Position numbers and translations under genes: made by a program
Notes under the pieces: generated by a model
What the model was told of the DNA's origin: nothing
Databases searched by the model: none
Seen by the model: only the letters and a program-made list of their open reading frames with translations
NCBI RefSeq assembly: GCF_001922585.1
Contig: NZ_MRBS01000008.1
Coordinates: forward strand, 162,019 to 226,018
Source: Pantoea sp. 1.19
GTDB lineage: Bacteria; Pseudomonadota; Gammaproteobacteria; Enterobacterales; Enterobacteriaceae
Direction: 5' to 3'
Length of the DNA: 64,000 nt
Part shown: positions 9,577 through 18,453 of the stretch, one piece after another
How positions within the stretch are numbered: the first letter of the stretch is position 1
Layout of the letters: each line of letters begins with the position of its first letter

Positions 9577-10341
9577 TTATCCTTCGGCGTGCGGATAGCG
9601 CAGCGCCTGCAGATTACCCCCCAGCGTCAGATCGGTCTGCAGGGTCGCGACCCGGCGGCATATCAGCGCCAGATCGCGGCCGTCTTCCAGCTTCTGTCGC
9701 CACTTTGGCGGTATCGCTGCAAGCTGCTGATAGATCCCCTCCAGTGACCCATAGCGGGTCAGCAGTTCGCTGGCGGTTTTCGGCCCGATGCCGCTGACGC
9801 CGGGAATTTTGCTGCTGCTGATGCCGGCCAGCCCCCAGTAGTCGGTGAGCTGATCCGCCCGTACGCCAAACGCATCGGCAATAAACGGCACGTCCAGCCA
9901 GCGCTTCTGAAAATAGTCGCGAATGCGCAGCTGCGGTGACAGTAGCTGGCAGTAGCCTTTGTCGGTGGAGACCAGCGTTGCCTGATGCCCCTGCGCGACC
10001 ACCCGGCTCACCAGCGTTGCCGCCAGATCATCCGCCTCTTCGCCGGCCGCCTGCCAGCAGGCAACGCCTGTCTGCGCAAAGGCGTCGCGGATGGCGGGCA
10101 GGTCGGCGGCGAGATCCTCCGGCATCGGCGGGCGGCCGGCTTTATAGTCGGGCAGCAGGCGGTGACGCCAGCCCTGATGACGGCGATCGTCATCGAAGAC
10201 CGCCACCGCATGGGTGGGCGCGGTATGCCCCAACAGCTGTTGCAGCGCCGCCGCGCAGCGCGGGGCGCAGGGCGATCCCTGCACGGCGTGAATACGGCGA
10301 ATCAGGTTGAGGGCATCAACTACCAGTAAATGCAATGTCAT
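9577..10341 (-). CDS. xni: Flap endonuclease Xni (5'-3' exonuclease-like)
   Basis: Homologue of the 5' nuclease domain of DNA polymerase I, acting on flap structures. 254 residues: metal-binding aspartates in [36 protein letters not shown] and [11 protein letters not shown], then a helix-hairpin-helix [25 protein letters not shown]. The ATG at 10341 gives MTLHLLVVD, matching the family; a GTG at 10347 is also in frame. No clear ribosome binding site precedes either, so expression may depend on coupling with ppnN 33 bp upstream. Confidence 0.9.
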   Translation of the reverse strand: MTLHLLVVDALNLIRRIHAVQGSPCAPRCAAALQQLLGHTAPTHAVAVFDDDRRHQGWRHRLLPDYKAGRPPMPEDLAADLPAIRDAFAQTGVACWQAAGEEADDLAATLVSRVVAQGHQATLVSTDKGYCQLLSPQLRIRDYFQKRWLDVPFIADAFGVRADQLTDYWGLAGISSSKIPGVSGIGPKTASELLTRYGSLEGIYQQLAAIPPKWRQKLEDGRDLALICRRVATLQTDLTLGGNLQALRYPHAEG

Positions 10342-10374
10342 AAGCACAGGGGGGCAGCAGGCTGCCCCGGTGGG

Positions 10375-11739
10375 TTAGTGAACGATTTCATAGCACGGGA
10401 TATAGGCACTGCCGGGCAGCTTCATGCGCTGCTGCGCCACAAAACCCTGCAGCAGCGCATCCATCCGGCGCATCAGCTGCGGGTCGCCGCGCAGCTGATA
10501 GGGACCACGCTCGCCAATAGCGCGAATGCCAACGTCTTTCACGTTGCCGGCGACGATGCCGGAAAACGCGCGACGCAGCGCTGAGGCCAGTTTTTCTGGC
10601 GGCTGATCGGGATGCAGATTGAGGTTGGCCATATTTTCATGGCTGGGCATAAACGGCATCTGGAAGTCCGGCGCGATGCGAATGGACCAGTTAAAGCTGT
10701 AGGCGTCACCGGTTTCACGGCGGTGCTCTTTCACTCGCGGCATCGCGTTCTTCATCTGCCGGGCCACTTCGGCGGCATCATCAATGATGATGGTGTAGTG
10801 GCGGCGCGCCGCTTCGCCGAGCGTACTGACAATAAATTCATCCAGCACCTGGAAGTAATCTGCGCTCTCCTTTGGTCCGGTGAGGATCAGCGGCAGCACC
10901 TCATCGCGGTTATGCGGATTCATCAGGATACCCAGCAGGTAAAGCAGCTCTTCCGCCGTTCCGACCCCGCCCGGGAAGATCACGATACCGTGGGCCATGC
11001 GCACAAACGCCTCGAGCCGCTTTTCGATGTCCGGCATGATGATCAGTTCGTTGACCAGCGGGTTGGGGGGTTCAGCGGCAATGATCGACGGCTCCGTCAG
11101 GCCGATAAAGCGCCCCTCTTTGTAGCGCTGCTGTGCGTGACCGACCGCAGCGCCTTTCATGGGGGCCTCCATCACGCCCGGCCCGCAGCCGGTACAGATA
11201 TTCAGCTCGCGCAGGCCCATTTGCGCGCCGACGCTGCGGCAATACTGATACTCCACGGCGTTAATGGAGTGTCCGCCCCAGCACACCACCAGATTCGGAT
11301 CTTCCCCTACGTGCAGTGCGCGCGCGTTGCGCAGGATTGAGAACACCAGGTTGGTGATGTGGCTGCTGTCGGTCATGTTCAGCTGTTGAAAACGGCCGGC
11401 GTTATCAATCTGACCATTCACGAACAGGATATCGCGCAGAACGGCAAACAGGTTAGCCTGTAGCGCGCGGATGATGCGGCCATCCACAAAGGCGTCTTCC
11501 GGCGGATTAATCAACTCCAGCTTAACGCCGCGCTCGCGACGCAACACATTGATGTCAAAGCTTTCGAAGCGGGAGAGCAACTCATGGCTGCTGTCGGTCA
11601 GGCTCCCGGAGTTCAGTACGGCGAGTGAACAGTTGCGAAACAGTTGATACAGGTCGCTGCTGGCCGTGCGCTTCAGCATATCGACTTCCAGCTGGGACAA
11701 TAAATCCATCGAGCCCAAAGGGCTTACATGTGTAATCAA
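10375..11739 (-). CDS. ppnN: Pyrimidine/purine-5'-nucleotide nucleosidase PpnN
   Basis: Cleaves nucleoside monophosphates to base and ribose-5-phosphate; in E. coli it is activated by (p)ppGpp, whose synthase RelA is encoded in this window. 454 residues, LOG-like catalytic core with the signature [15 protein letters not shown], preceded by the [17 protein letters not shown] helix. Translation starts at a TTG (11737-11739) with AAGGAG 5 bp upstream; the product [17 protein letters not shown] matches the E. coli N-terminus. Confidence 0.95.
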   Translation of the reverse strand: MITHVSPLGSMDLLSQLEVDMLKRTASSDLYQLFRNCSLAVLNSGSLTDSSHELLSRFESFDINVLRRERGVKLELINPPEDAFVDGRIIRALQANLFAVLRDILFVNGQIDNAGRFQQLNMTDSSHITNLVFSILRNARALHVGEDPNLVVCWGGHSINAVEYQYCRSVGAQMGLRELNICTGCGPGVMEAPMKGAAVGHAQQRYKEGRFIGLTEPSIIAAEPPNPLVNELIIMPDIEKRLEAFVRMAHGIVIFPGGVGTAEELLYLLGILMNPHNRDEVLPLILTGPKESADYFQVLDEFIVSTLGEAARRHYTIIIDDAAEVARQMKNAMPRVKEHRRETGDAYSFNWSIRIAPDFQMPFMPSHENMANLNLHPDQPPEKLASALRRAFSGIVAGNVKDVGIRAIGERGPYQLRGDPQLMRRMDALLQGFVAQQRMKLPGSAYIPCYEIVH

Positions 11740-11772
11740 GACAACTCCTTAACACCCGCCAGGGTGACGAAT

Positions 11773-11808
11773 GGTACCGGGCCTCTGCTGCTGCAGAGAT
11801 CCGGTACC
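11773..11808. repeat. Two-tier hairpin in the ppnN leader
   Basis: An outer perfect dyad GGTACCGG/CCGGTACC (11773-11780 and 11801-11808) encloses an inner stem CTCTGC/GCAGAG (11783-11788 and 11793-11798) with loop TGCT. It lies 34 bp upstream of the ppnN TTG and 67 bp downstream of the queF stop. No T tract follows, so it is not an ordinary terminator. It could be a leader RNA structure for ppnN. Confidence 0.55.
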
Positions 11809-11875
11809 AGAGTAGCGCTCCGCGGGGGGAAATCACAACATTAACAGGCTGTTTACTTTCGCTGACGTCAGGCGA

Positions 11876-12721
11876 TCACTGTCGCACCAGCCGCGACAGC
11901 GTCGGCTGAAACGGTCCGTTACTGCGCCAGGGATTAATGTCCAACCCGCCGCGGCGGGTGTAGCGCGCGTAAACGCTGAGGGTTTCCGGCTGGCAATAGC
12001 GTAAAATGTCGTTAAAAATACGCTCCACGCACTGCTCGTGAAACTCGTTGTGATGGCGGAAAGAGACCAGGTAGCGCAGCAGCGCTTCCCGATCAATCCG
12101 CGGCCCGCGGTAGCTGATCTGCACTGACCCCCAATCGGGCTGATTGGTGATCAGGCAATTGGATTTTAGCAGGTGGCTGACCAGCTGCTCCTCAACCACC
12201 TCTCTGCCGGCGGCACCCTCCAGCAGAGTGGCATCAAACGCCCAGCGATCGATAGTGATATCCTGCTCATCAATGCAGTCACCGCTCAGGCGGCCAATGG
12301 GCTGCCCCTCAATTTCCGCCAGGCGAAACAGGGCCACGGTTACCTGGCCCTGTGCGCAGTGGCTAAGATCGCGCTCCAGCGTTTCGCGCACCGCGCCCCA
12401 GTCGGCAAAGTGCGTTTGGTTAAAGCTATTGAGATATAGCTTAAAACTCTTTGATTCGATCAGGTTCAGACTGTCGGCGTCGAGCATCACCTCACCGACC
12501 GCCACCTGCGGCACGCCCCGGGCGTTCAGCCACGAGAGTTCATACAGCGTCCAGATATCGCGGCCGTGAAACGGCAGCGCTGCCGCATCCAGTCCGAGCG
12601 GATCGCGATTCAGCGTGCGCGGGACCGGCTGCAATAGCGAAGCATCATAGCGGTCGTGATATTCTGTGGCCTTGCCGAGCGTCAGGCCGGAAAGGGCCTG
12701 ATGATTTTCGTACGATGACAT
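11876..12721 (-). CDS. queF: NADPH-dependent 7-cyano-7-deazaguanine reductase QueF
   Basis: Reduces preQ0 to preQ1 in queuosine synthesis. 281 residues, bimodular (YqcD-type) QueF. N-terminal module has [14 protein letters not shown] and the family motif [15 protein letters not shown]. The active-site Cys is in [16 protein letters not shown], and the C-terminal module has [17 protein letters not shown]. The ATG at 12721 ([13 protein letters not shown]) with GAAGGT 6 bp upstream was chosen over an in-frame start at 12745. Confidence 0.95.
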   Translation of the reverse strand: MSSYENHQALSGLTLGKATEYHDRYDASLLQPVPRTLNRDPLGLDAAALPFHGRDIWTLYELSWLNARGVPQVAVGEVMLDADSLNLIESKSFKLYLNSFNQTHFADWGAVRETLERDLSHCAQGQVTVALFRLAEIEGQPIGRLSGDCIDEQDITIDRWAFDATLLEGAAGREVVEEQLVSHLLKSNCLITNQPDWGSVQISYRGPRIDREALLRYLVSFRHHNEFHEQCVERIFNDILRYCQPETLSVYARYTRRGGLDINPWRSNGPFQPTLSRLVRQ

Positions 12722-12797
12722 AACGTTACCTTCGTGCTGTCCCATTCACCGGTTTGGGCGCTAAGTGTAACGCAGCCAGACAGCAGGAGAAAAAAGA

Positions 12798-13343
12798 ATG
12801 ACAGGCCACACCGCCGATGCGCTACGCGACTTCACCAGACGCTATCTGGAGAGCTGGGAACAGCAGCGTGGCCACGGACCCGAAAGTGAGGCGCTGTACG
12901 GCGTACCCTCACCCTGCATCGTGAGCAGCGGCGACGCCGTCGTCCGCTGGCGGCCGCAGCCGTTTACGCTGGCGAAAAATCTGGATGCGGTAGGCCGCGC
13001 CCTGGAGATACGTATTAATGAGCAGGTGGTCGCGCTGTATACCAGCCAGTTTGCCGGCGATATGGACGCCGAGTTTATGGGACGTCCGATAGCTCTGCTT
13101 CAGACCTGGAGCGAAGCCGATTTTACCCGCGTGCAGGAGAACCTGATTGGCCATCTGGTGATGCAGCGGCGGTTAAAGCAGACGCCGACGCTGTTTGTGG
13201 CCACGACCGCGTCAGAGCTGGAGATCATCGCCGTCGATAACCTGACCGGTGCGGTGGTACTGGAGAAGCTCGGCACATCGATTCGTCAGCCGCTGGCGGG
13301 CGATCTGCCCCAGTTCCTGGCCGCGCTGCGTCCCGCGATCTGA
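12798..13343 (+). CDS. syd: SecY-interacting protein Syd
   Basis: Cytoplasmic acidic protein that binds SecY and affects faulty SecYEG complexes. 181 residues, as in E. coli; conserved blocks LYGVPSPCI, QFAGDMDAEF, LLQTWSEADFTRVQENLIGHL. Divergent from queF with a 76-bp gap. Its stop codon lies within an inverted repeat, and the csrB promoter region follows. Confidence 0.93.
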   Translation: MTGHTADALRDFTRRYLESWEQQRGHGPESEALYGVPSPCIVSSGDAVVRWRPQPFTLAKNLDAVGRALEIRINEQVVALYTSQFAGDMDAEFMGRPIALLQTWSEADFTRVQENLIGHLVMQRRLKQTPTLFVATTASELEIIAVDNLTGAVVLEKLGTSIRQPLAGDLPQFLAALRPAI

Positions 13344-13369
13344 ACAGTGGAGCAATACGCCACTGTTCA
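13341..13369. repeat. Inverted repeat beginning at the syd stop codon
   Basis: TGAACAGTGG (13341-13350, including the TGA stop of syd) and its exact complement CCACTGTTCA (13360-13369), with a 9-nt loop. No T run follows on either strand, so it is at best a weak or Rho-assisted terminator. It directly abuts the UvrY box. Confidence 0.5.
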
Positions 13370-13410
13370 TGTGAGAGATCTCTTACAAACTCTGTGAGAG
13401 ATCGCTTTGA
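13370..13410. promoter_or_regulatory. UvrY/GacA boxes upstream of csrB
   Basis: TGTGAGAGATCTCTTACA at 13370-13387 matches the GacA/UvrY upstream activating sequence TGTAAG-N6-CTTACA with one mismatch. A second, weaker copy TGTGAGAGATCGCTTTGA lies at 13393-13410. They sit about 150-185 bp upstream of the likely csrB start, as in other Enterobacterales, where phosphorylated UvrY activates csrB. The cognate sensor kinase BarA is encoded at 31.9-34.6 kb. Confidence 0.8.
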
Positions 13411-13521
13411 CTTACATTAAGGCATTTCGTTCAAATTTTATTATGTGATAATAAATCAACTGGTTAGCAGATAATGCTCTCTTTTTGCCGAAAATTGTCC
13501 CCTGAACGTTATTTTAGCATC

Positions 13522-13549
13522 TTGTTTCTTTTTGCCAGACGGTCAAAAT
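13522..13549 (+). promoter_or_regulatory. Possible csrB promoter
   Basis: -35-like TTGTTT (13522-13527), 16-bp spacer, -10-like CAAAAT (13544-13549). Both are weak, as expected of an activator-dependent promoter. An alternative pairing is TTGCCA (13533-13538) with CTATCG. The exact start of the RNA is not fixed by sequence alone. Confidence 0.4.
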
Positions 13550-13555
13550 ACCCCC

Positions 13556-13874
13556 TATCGAACAGGACGTTCGGGAGCAGGATGCCTCGTCAGGATGCGA
13601 GAGCTTCAGGATGAAGCGACAGTGTCAGGATGACGAACAGGGAAGCGGTTCAGGAAGAACCCGGACATCCCAGGATGGGAGACAAGGACACCTCCAGGAC
13701 GGAGAATGAGAACCGCACAGGATGCGCGGCGGATCAGGACGATCGGGAACACATCATGATGATGTAGTCAGGAAGACTGAAAGGAAAAGTTTTCACGGAC
13801 GAGCAGGGAGCACAGACGTTGCGGGAATGCGACAAACGAACCGGGAGCACTGTTTTACAGTGCTCCCTTTTTTT
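13556..13874 (+). ncRNA. csrB: CsrB regulatory RNA (CsrA-sequestering)
   Basis: Binds many CsrA dimers and so relieves CsrA control of translation. The region between syd and yqcC is the csrB site in E. coli. It holds 24 GGA motifs by my count in about 320 nt, many as CAGGATG or CAGGAAG in hairpin loops. The segment GGACACCTCCAGGA followed by CGGAGAATGAGAACCG, and the 3' part ACGAACCGGGAGC, also match E. coli CsrB from memory. The RNA ends at the terminator at 13843-13874. The 5' end is approximate (about 13550-13565). No protein-coding frame here is convincing. Confidence 0.92.
13843..13874 (+). terminator. Terminator of csrB
   Basis: GGGAGCACTG, loop TTTTA, CAGTGCTCCC, then eight T. This is a strong Rho-independent terminator on the plus strand, with the GGA of the 5' arm also being a CsrA-type motif. 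Confidence 0.92.
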
Positions 13875-13947
13875 ATTTCATTTTCCTACCGGCGCTGCCC
13901 AATGCTATTCTTGCCGCCGTTTTAAGCTTTTTCCGTGAGTCACCAGC

Positions 13948-14277
13948 ATGAGCCGTGAAATCTTGTTACAGCATCTGCACGCCGTCGAAATCGCCCTGCG
14001 CGACACCGCTAACTGGCAGCAGCAAGCGCCTGCGCCGGAAGCTTTCGACAGCAGTCAACCCTTTTGCGTGGATACGATGGCCCCGACCGAGTGGCTGCAG
14101 TGGGTTCTGCTGCCGCGGATGCGGGCAATTCTGGATAGCGGTGCGCCGCTGCCATCCGACTTTGCGCTGACGCCCTATTTTGAAATGGCGCTGCCGGCAG
14201 ACTTTTCCGGACGCCTGCTGATTTTACTGCGCCTCGGCGCGCTGGATGACTGGTTCGCCGGTCCGCGCGATGCTTGA
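13948..14277 (+). CDS. yqcC: DUF446 protein YqcC
   Basis: Function unknown; small cytoplasmic helical protein always found upstream of truC. 109 residues with FDSSQPFCVDTMAPTEWLQWVLLPRM and PYFEMALPADFSGR, as in E. coli YqcC. It overlaps truC by 8 bp. Confidence 0.9.
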   Translation: MSREILLQHLHAVEIALRDTANWQQQAPAPEAFDSSQPFCVDTMAPTEWLQWVLLPRMRAILDSGAPLPSDFALTPYFEMALPADFSGRLLILLRLGALDDWFAGPRDA

Positions 14278-15055
14278 GGTCCTGTATCAGGATCGCTGGC
14301 TGGTGGCAATCAATAAGCCGGCCGGCTGGCTGGTGCACCGCAGCTGGCTGGATCGCCATGAAAAAGTGGTGGTCATGCAGACGCTGCGCGACCAGCTCGA
14401 TCGCCACGTCTTTACCGTCCACCGCCTCGATCGCCCCACCTCGGGCGTCCTGCTGCTGGGATTATCCAGCGAGGTCGCGCGGCGGCTGGCGCAGCAATTT
14501 GAGCAGCATCAGCTGCAAAAAACCTACCATGCGCTGGTGCGTGGCTGGCTGAGCGGCGCCGATCGCCTCGACTATCCGCTGCTGGAAGAACGCGACAAGA
14601 TCGCCGATAAGCACGCCAGCGGTGAGCGCGTACTGCAATCGGCAACCACCCGCTGGCAAAGCCTGGCGCAGGTGGAGAAGCCGGTGCCGGTTGGTCGCTA
14701 TGACTGCGTGCGCTACACGCTGGTGGCACTGCAGCCGGAAACCGGGCGTAAACATCAGCTGCGACGCCACATGGCGCACCTGCGGCATCCCATTATCGGC
14801 GATACGCGGCACGGCGACCTGCGTCAGAATCGCGCCGCCGCCAGCCATTTTGACTGCGGACGGTTGATGCTACACGCCAGCGAGCTGGCGCTCACGCACC
14901 CGGTGACCGGGGAGCCCCTGCGCTTGCGCGCCGGGCTTGATCGCCACTGGCAGAATATGATGCAGCAGTTTGGCTGGCAGGATCTGCTGCCCGAGCTGCC
15001 GCGCGACCGCGGCGATAGCCCGGCTCTTCAGCATGACGTGCCCGGCGCACGTTAA
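14270..15055 (+). CDS. truC: tRNA pseudouridine(65) synthase TruC
   Basis: Forms pseudouridine at position 65 in tRNA-Ile1 and tRNA-Asp. 261 residues, RluA/TruC family. The catalytic Asp is in the motif [12 protein letters not shown]; other family blocks are [30 protein letters not shown] and [13 protein letters not shown]. The ATG at 14270, overlapping the yqcC stop, gives [17 protein letters not shown]; an in-frame start at 14246 would extend into yqcC. The last 20 residues are less conserved. Confidence 0.94.
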   Translation: MLEVLYQDRWLVAINKPAGWLVHRSWLDRHEKVVVMQTLRDQLDRHVFTVHRLDRPTSGVLLLGLSSEVARRLAQQFEQHQLQKTYHALVRGWLSGADRLDYPLLEERDKIADKHASGERVLQSATTRWQSLAQVEKPVPVGRYDCVRYTLVALQPETGRKHQLRRHMAHLRHPIIGDTRHGDLRQNRAAASHFDCGRLMLHASELALTHPVTGEPLRLRAGLDRHWQNMMQQFGWQDLLPELPRDRGDSPALQHDVPGAR

Positions 15056-15089
15056 CCCCCAACCCAGGCAATCCGGAGAACAGATTTCT

Positions 15090-15536
15090 ATGGCGAAGAT
15101 TGGAATTTATGTCGGTACGGTTTATGGCAATGCGCTGCTGGTGGCCGAAGAGGCCGAGCCGCTGTTAACGGCACAGGGCCACCAAGTGACCGTCTACGAA
15201 GAGCCGCGGTTCAGCGACTGGTCATCCGACGGCAGTCAGGTGGCGCTGATCGTCACCTCTACCACCGGTCAGGGAGATTTACCGGCTGGCCTGCAGCCGC
15301 TCTATCAGGCGATTCAGGATCGGCTTGGCCACCAGCCGGCGCTGCGCTACGGCGTGATTGCGCTGGGCGACAGCAGCTATGAGCACTTTTGCGGGGCCGG
15401 ACGCCGCTTTGATGCGCTGCTGCAGGAGCAGGGAGCCACGCGCATCGATCGGCTTCTGACCGTAGATGCCATCGATACGCCGGTGCCGGAAGAGGTGACC
15501 TCTCCCTGGGTTGAGGCCTGGGGCAAACAGCTTTAA
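15090..15536 (+). CDS. yqcA: Flavodoxin YqcA
   Basis: Short-chain flavodoxin, FMN-binding electron carrier with unknown partner. 148 residues. The phosphate-binding loop is [13 protein letters not shown], and FMN-contacting loops are [10 protein letters not shown] and [14 protein letters not shown]. The ATG at 15090 with CGGAGAACAG upstream begins [10 protein letters not shown]; the longer in-frame start at 14970 lies inside truC and is rejected. Confidence 0.93.
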   Translation: MAKIGIYVGTVYGNALLVAEEAEPLLTAQGHQVTVYEEPRFSDWSSDGSQVALIVTSTTGQGDLPAGLQPLYQAIQDRLGHQPALRYGVIALGDSSYEHFCGAGRRFDALLQEQGATRIDRLLTVDAIDTPVPEEVTSPWVEAWGKQL

Positions 15537-15549
15537 GCGAGAAGATGCC

Positions 15550-16758
15550 ATGATGCTTGCGCGCCTGCGCCTGGGGTGGGTCCCCGTGCTGTTGTGCCTC
15601 ACCGGATTCGTCCATGCCGGGGCGGCGCTCAACGACGAGCAGGATGATGTGGATGAATCGCAGCTGCTGACCGGCACGCTCGGCGATCGTCCGGTGGTGA
15701 TGTCGCTGTCGCAGGACGAGGGCGATGAGGTCTATGGACGCTACTTTGCCCTGGCGGACCGTCGGGATGTTGCGCTGGAAGGCACGCTGAAAGGCACAAC
15801 GCTGACGCTGCGCGAAGGGCCGGAGAGCCGGACTGGCCGTCCGCTGATTACGCTGAAAGCCACCGATGAAGGCTGGGAGGGAAGCTGGCGTGACCGGCAG
15901 GGTACCACCCGAGCGCTGCGGCTGATCACCAGCGCACCGCCGCCGGCCGCCGGCGATGATGCCTGGTGGCAGCGGCTGCGCGAGCGTCACCCGTATGATT
16001 ATCTGCGCATGCACGATGTGGCGCTGGTCGCGGATGAGACCCAGAGCTTCATGGGCTACTCACTGCAGTGGCTGCGCGACCCGATCTCCGGGCTGCGCAT
16101 GTTTCAGGTCGTCTCCGGCTATCCGGCGGAGCGTCAGGCGCAGATCAACAGCCTGCTGCGGGCGCGGTTGTATAACGAAGTGATCAGCTACCACGAATGT
16201 CTGGTCAGCGACCGCTTTGAAGGCGGCGAGTTTGAGCAGCAGGTTGAGCCAAAACTGCTGACTGCCAGCCTGCTCAGCGCCGATATCTTCACCAGCTACG
16301 ACTGCGGCGGCGCCCACCCGGATTTTGGTAGCTCGCCGATTAACCTCGATGTGACCCGCTTGCGTACGCTTGGCCTGGAAGATCTGCTGTGGATCGGCAG
16401 CGGTAAGCCGTTTCATTTCGTTGACGTCGACAGCCGCGGCGAGCGCATTGATTCGGGCGTCAGTTTTGACACCTTTTCTGACTACCGCATTCGCGTGTTT
16501 GCCCCCTGGCTGGTGGCAACGCTCAGCGCCGCCTGGCCGCAGGAGATGGATGCGCCGCAGGAGGAGAGCGAATGCGACTACCGTTCGGCAGCGATCTGGC
16601 AGTTCCCGTGCTGGTATTTGACCCCGCAGGGCATCTGGTTTGGTCCCGCCTTTCCCCGGGTACTGCGCGCCTGTGAGGGCCCGTCATGGTCGGTGGTGCC
16701 GTGGAACATCGTACGCCAGCACCCCGGTGGTTTGTCGCTCGACCTGCCGACGGATTAA
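15550..16758 (+). CDS. Secreted protein of unknown function with a possible DUF3298/RsiV-like domain
   Basis: I do not recognise a named gene. 402 residues: a signal peptide (about 1-23, RLGWVPVLLCLTGFVHA), then a small beta-rich N-terminal region (about 40-130, LTGTLGDRPVVMSL, VYGRYFALAD, EGSWRDRQGT), then a C-terminal part. The C-terminal part contains YDCGGAHPDFGSSPINLD followed by TLGLEDLLW, resembling the GGAHPN motif of DUF3298/RsiV-type domains. Several cysteines (YHECLVSD, YDCGG, ESECDYR, FPCWY) could form disulfides. Periplasmic location is inferred. It starts 13 bp after yqcA (ATG at 15550 or 15553) and ends 1 bp from the convergent pca regulator. It marks the left edge of the accessory region. 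Confidence 0.75.
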   Translation: MMLARLRLGWVPVLLCLTGFVHAGAALNDEQDDVDESQLLTGTLGDRPVVMSLSQDEGDEVYGRYFALADRRDVALEGTLKGTTLTLREGPESRTGRPLITLKATDEGWEGSWRDRQGTTRALRLITSAPPPAAGDDAWWQRLRERHPYDYLRMHDVALVADETQSFMGYSLQWLRDPISGLRMFQVVSGYPAERQAQINSLLRARLYNEVISYHECLVSDRFEGGEFEQQVEPKLLTASLLSADIFTSYDCGGAHPDFGSSPINLDVTRLRTLGLEDLLWIGSGKPFHFVDVDSRGERIDSGVSFDTFSDYRIRVFAPWLVATLSAAWPQEMDAPQEESECDYRSAAIWQFPCWYLTPQGIWFGPAFPRVLRACEGPSWSVVPWNIVRQHPGGLSLDLPTD

Positions 16759-16759
16759 C

Positions 16760-17563
16760 TTAACCGAGCAGCAGTGAGATCTCATCCGCTGCCGCCTGCA
16801 GCTGCGGCAGATGCTGCTGGCGCAGGGCGTCGGCGGAGACCTGCCCGGCGTGTACGCCGACGTTCAGCGCAGCCACGATCCGCCCCTGTGGCGTTTTCAG
16901 CGGTACCGCCAGCGAACGCAGGCCAATTTCCAGCTCCTGATCGTTAATGGCATAGCCCTGCTGGCGAACCCGATTGAGCTCCTCGCGCAGCGCGCTGATG
17001 CTGACCAGCGTGTGGCTGGTATAGCGCAGCTGGGTCAGGCGGGCGAGATAGTCGTTAAGCGGCTCGCTGGCCAGCCCGCTGAGCAGCACCCGCCCCATTG
17101 AGGTGGTGCTGGCCGGCAGGCGACTGCCGATATGCAGATCGATGGTCATAATGCGCGAAGCCGATGCGCGGGCGATATAGAGAATGTCATCACCATCCAG
17201 CACCGCCATGGAGCAGGACTCATTCAGGGTCTGGCTCAGCTGGCGCAGTACCGGCTGTGCCGCGCTGGCCAGCGGCGTAGCCGCGAGCCAGTTATGCCCC
17301 AGCGAGAGGACCCGCGGGCGCAGTTCATAATTTTTACCATCCTCCGCGTAAACAAAGCCCAGCTTACTCAGCGTATACAGGCAGCGCCGCACTGCGGCGC
17401 GCGGGATCCCGGTGCGCTGGCTGATTTGCGAGACCGACATCAGGCGGCGCTGCGGCGTAAATGCCTGCAGCACCTCCAGCCCGCGCGCCAGTGATGCCAT
17501 AAAATTAGGATCGCCTTTCCACGGATCGGGGTTCCCGCCCGCAGCCATCTGTTCGTTCGTCAC
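16760..17563 (-). CDS. pcaR: IclR-family regulator of the beta-ketoadipate pathway (PcaR/PcaU type)
   Basis: Likely activator of the adjacent pca genes. 267 residues: N-terminal winged helix (SLARGLEVLQAF, MSVSQISQRTGIPRAAVRRCLYTLSKLGF) and a C-terminal IclR effector domain with GSRLPASTTSMGRVLLSGL and LEIGLRSLAVPL. PcaR and PcaU of other bacteria respond to beta-ketoadipate or protocatechuate; which one applies here is not visible. The GTG at 17563 is preceded by GGGAGT 7 bp upstream. The longer frame from 17614 lacks a ribosome site and has a non-family N-terminus. The gene is divergent from pcaI with a 32-bp dyad between. Confidence 0.85.
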   Translation of the reverse strand: MTNEQMAAGGNPDPWKGDPNFMASLARGLEVLQAFTPQRRLMSVSQISQRTGIPRAAVRRCLYTLSKLGFVYAEDGKNYELRPRVLSLGHNWLAATPLASAAQPVLRQLSQTLNESCSMAVLDGDDILYIARASASRIMTIDLHIGSRLPASTTSMGRVLLSGLASEPLNDYLARLTQLRYTSHTLVSISALREELNRVRQQGYAINDQELEIGLRSLAVPLKTPQGRIVAALNVGVHAGQVSADALRQQHLPQLQAAADEISLLLG

Positions 17564-17639
17564 GTATTTACTCCCGTTATCCAACCGATTGCGATTGCCC
17601 GTGCGCAGGATCACACCGCGCGCGGTTAATCATGACTCG

Positions 17640-17671
17640 ACCGATAATCGCACACTATTTCGATTATCGGT
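17640..17671. promoter_or_regulatory. Operator dyad of the pcaI promoter (probable PcaR site)
   Basis: A perfect 11-bp inverted repeat: ACCGATAATCG (17640-17650), 10-bp AT-rich spacer CACACTATTT, CGATTATCGGT (17661-17671). It ends 1 bp before the pcaI -35 box. A near-copy with identical arm length, spacing and position relative to the -35 lies upstream of the pcaK-like gene (27581-27610). Confidence 0.8.
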
Positions 17672-17672
17672 A

Positions 17673-17701
17673 TTGTTTGCGGCGCGTCGGCGATCTACTT
17701 T
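17673..17701 (+). promoter_or_regulatory. Probable pcaIJFB-pcaDC promoter
   Basis: -35 TTGTTT (17673-17678), 17-bp GC-rich spacer, -10 TACTTT (17696-17701). Both boxes are imperfect, which fits dependence on an activator bound at the dyad immediately upstream. Confidence 0.55.
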
Positions 17702-17753
17702 TTGGGCAGACCGCAACCCACTCCGGTATCAGGCCGGGCGAAAGGAGTAGCAC

Positions 17754-18443
17754 ATGATCGATAAAAGTGTCGCCACGCTGGCGGAGGCCGTGGCGATAAT
17801 CCCCGACGGGGCCAGCGTGATGATCGGTGGATTTGGCCCGGCCGGGCAACCGCTGGAGCTAATAGACGCGCTGATCGCCCACGGCGCCCGCGGGCTGACG
17901 GTGATCAGTAACAATGCCGGTAACGGCGACAGCGGCCTTGCCGCGCTGCTGAAAGCGGGCCGCGTGCGCAAGATGATCTGCTCGTTTCCGCGCCAGGCGG
18001 ATTCATGGGTGTTCGACGATCTCTACCGGCGCGGCGAGATTGTGCTGGAGCTGGTGCCGCAGGGCAATCTGGCCGCGCGAATGCAGGCCGCAGGCAGCGG
18101 CCTGGGCGGCATTTTTACCCCGACGGCATTCGGTACGCCGCTGGCCGAGGGGAAGGAGACGCGGACAATCGACGGCCGGCAATACGTATTTGAAACACCG
18201 CTGCGGGCCGATTTTGCACTGATTAAAGCCGATAAAGGCGATCGCTGGGGCAATCTGGTTTACCGCAAGGCGGCGCGCAATTTTGGTCCGGTGATGGCGA
18301 TGGCCGCGGCGACCACTATTGCCCAGGTGGCCGGGCTGGTGCCGCTGGGGCAGCTCGATCCGGAGCACGTCATCACGCCGGGTATTTTCGTTCAGCGGCT
18401 GGTGGCCGTGGAGCATCCCGTTACCCTGTCAGTTACCGCCTGA
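17754..18443 (+). CDS. pcaI: 3-oxoadipate CoA-transferase subunit A
   Basis: With PcaJ, transfers CoA from succinyl-CoA to 3-oxoadipate. 229 residues, CoA transferase family I alpha subunit: glycine-rich SVMIGGFGPAGQPLELIDAL, then LTVISNNAGNGDSGLAAL and TPTAFGTPLAEGKETR. First gene of a tight plus-strand operon pcaI-pcaJ-pcaF-pcaB-pcaDC. Start supported by AAGGAG 7 bp upstream. Confidence 0.93.
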   Translation: MIDKSVATLAEAVAIIPDGASVMIGGFGPAGQPLELIDALIAHGARGLTVISNNAGNGDSGLAALLKAGRVRKMICSFPRQADSWVFDDLYRRGEIVLELVPQGNLAARMQAAGSGLGGIFTPTAFGTPLAEGKETRTIDGRQYVFETPLRADFALIKADKGDRWGNLVYRKAARNFGPVMAMAAATTIAQVAGLVPLGQLDPEHVITPGIFVQRLVAVEHPVTLSVTA

Positions 18444-18453
18444 GGAGGCCACG

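Noticed and set aside
13722..13925. 67-codon open frame
   Set aside because: It lies across the CsrB RNA and its terminator and has no ribosome site.
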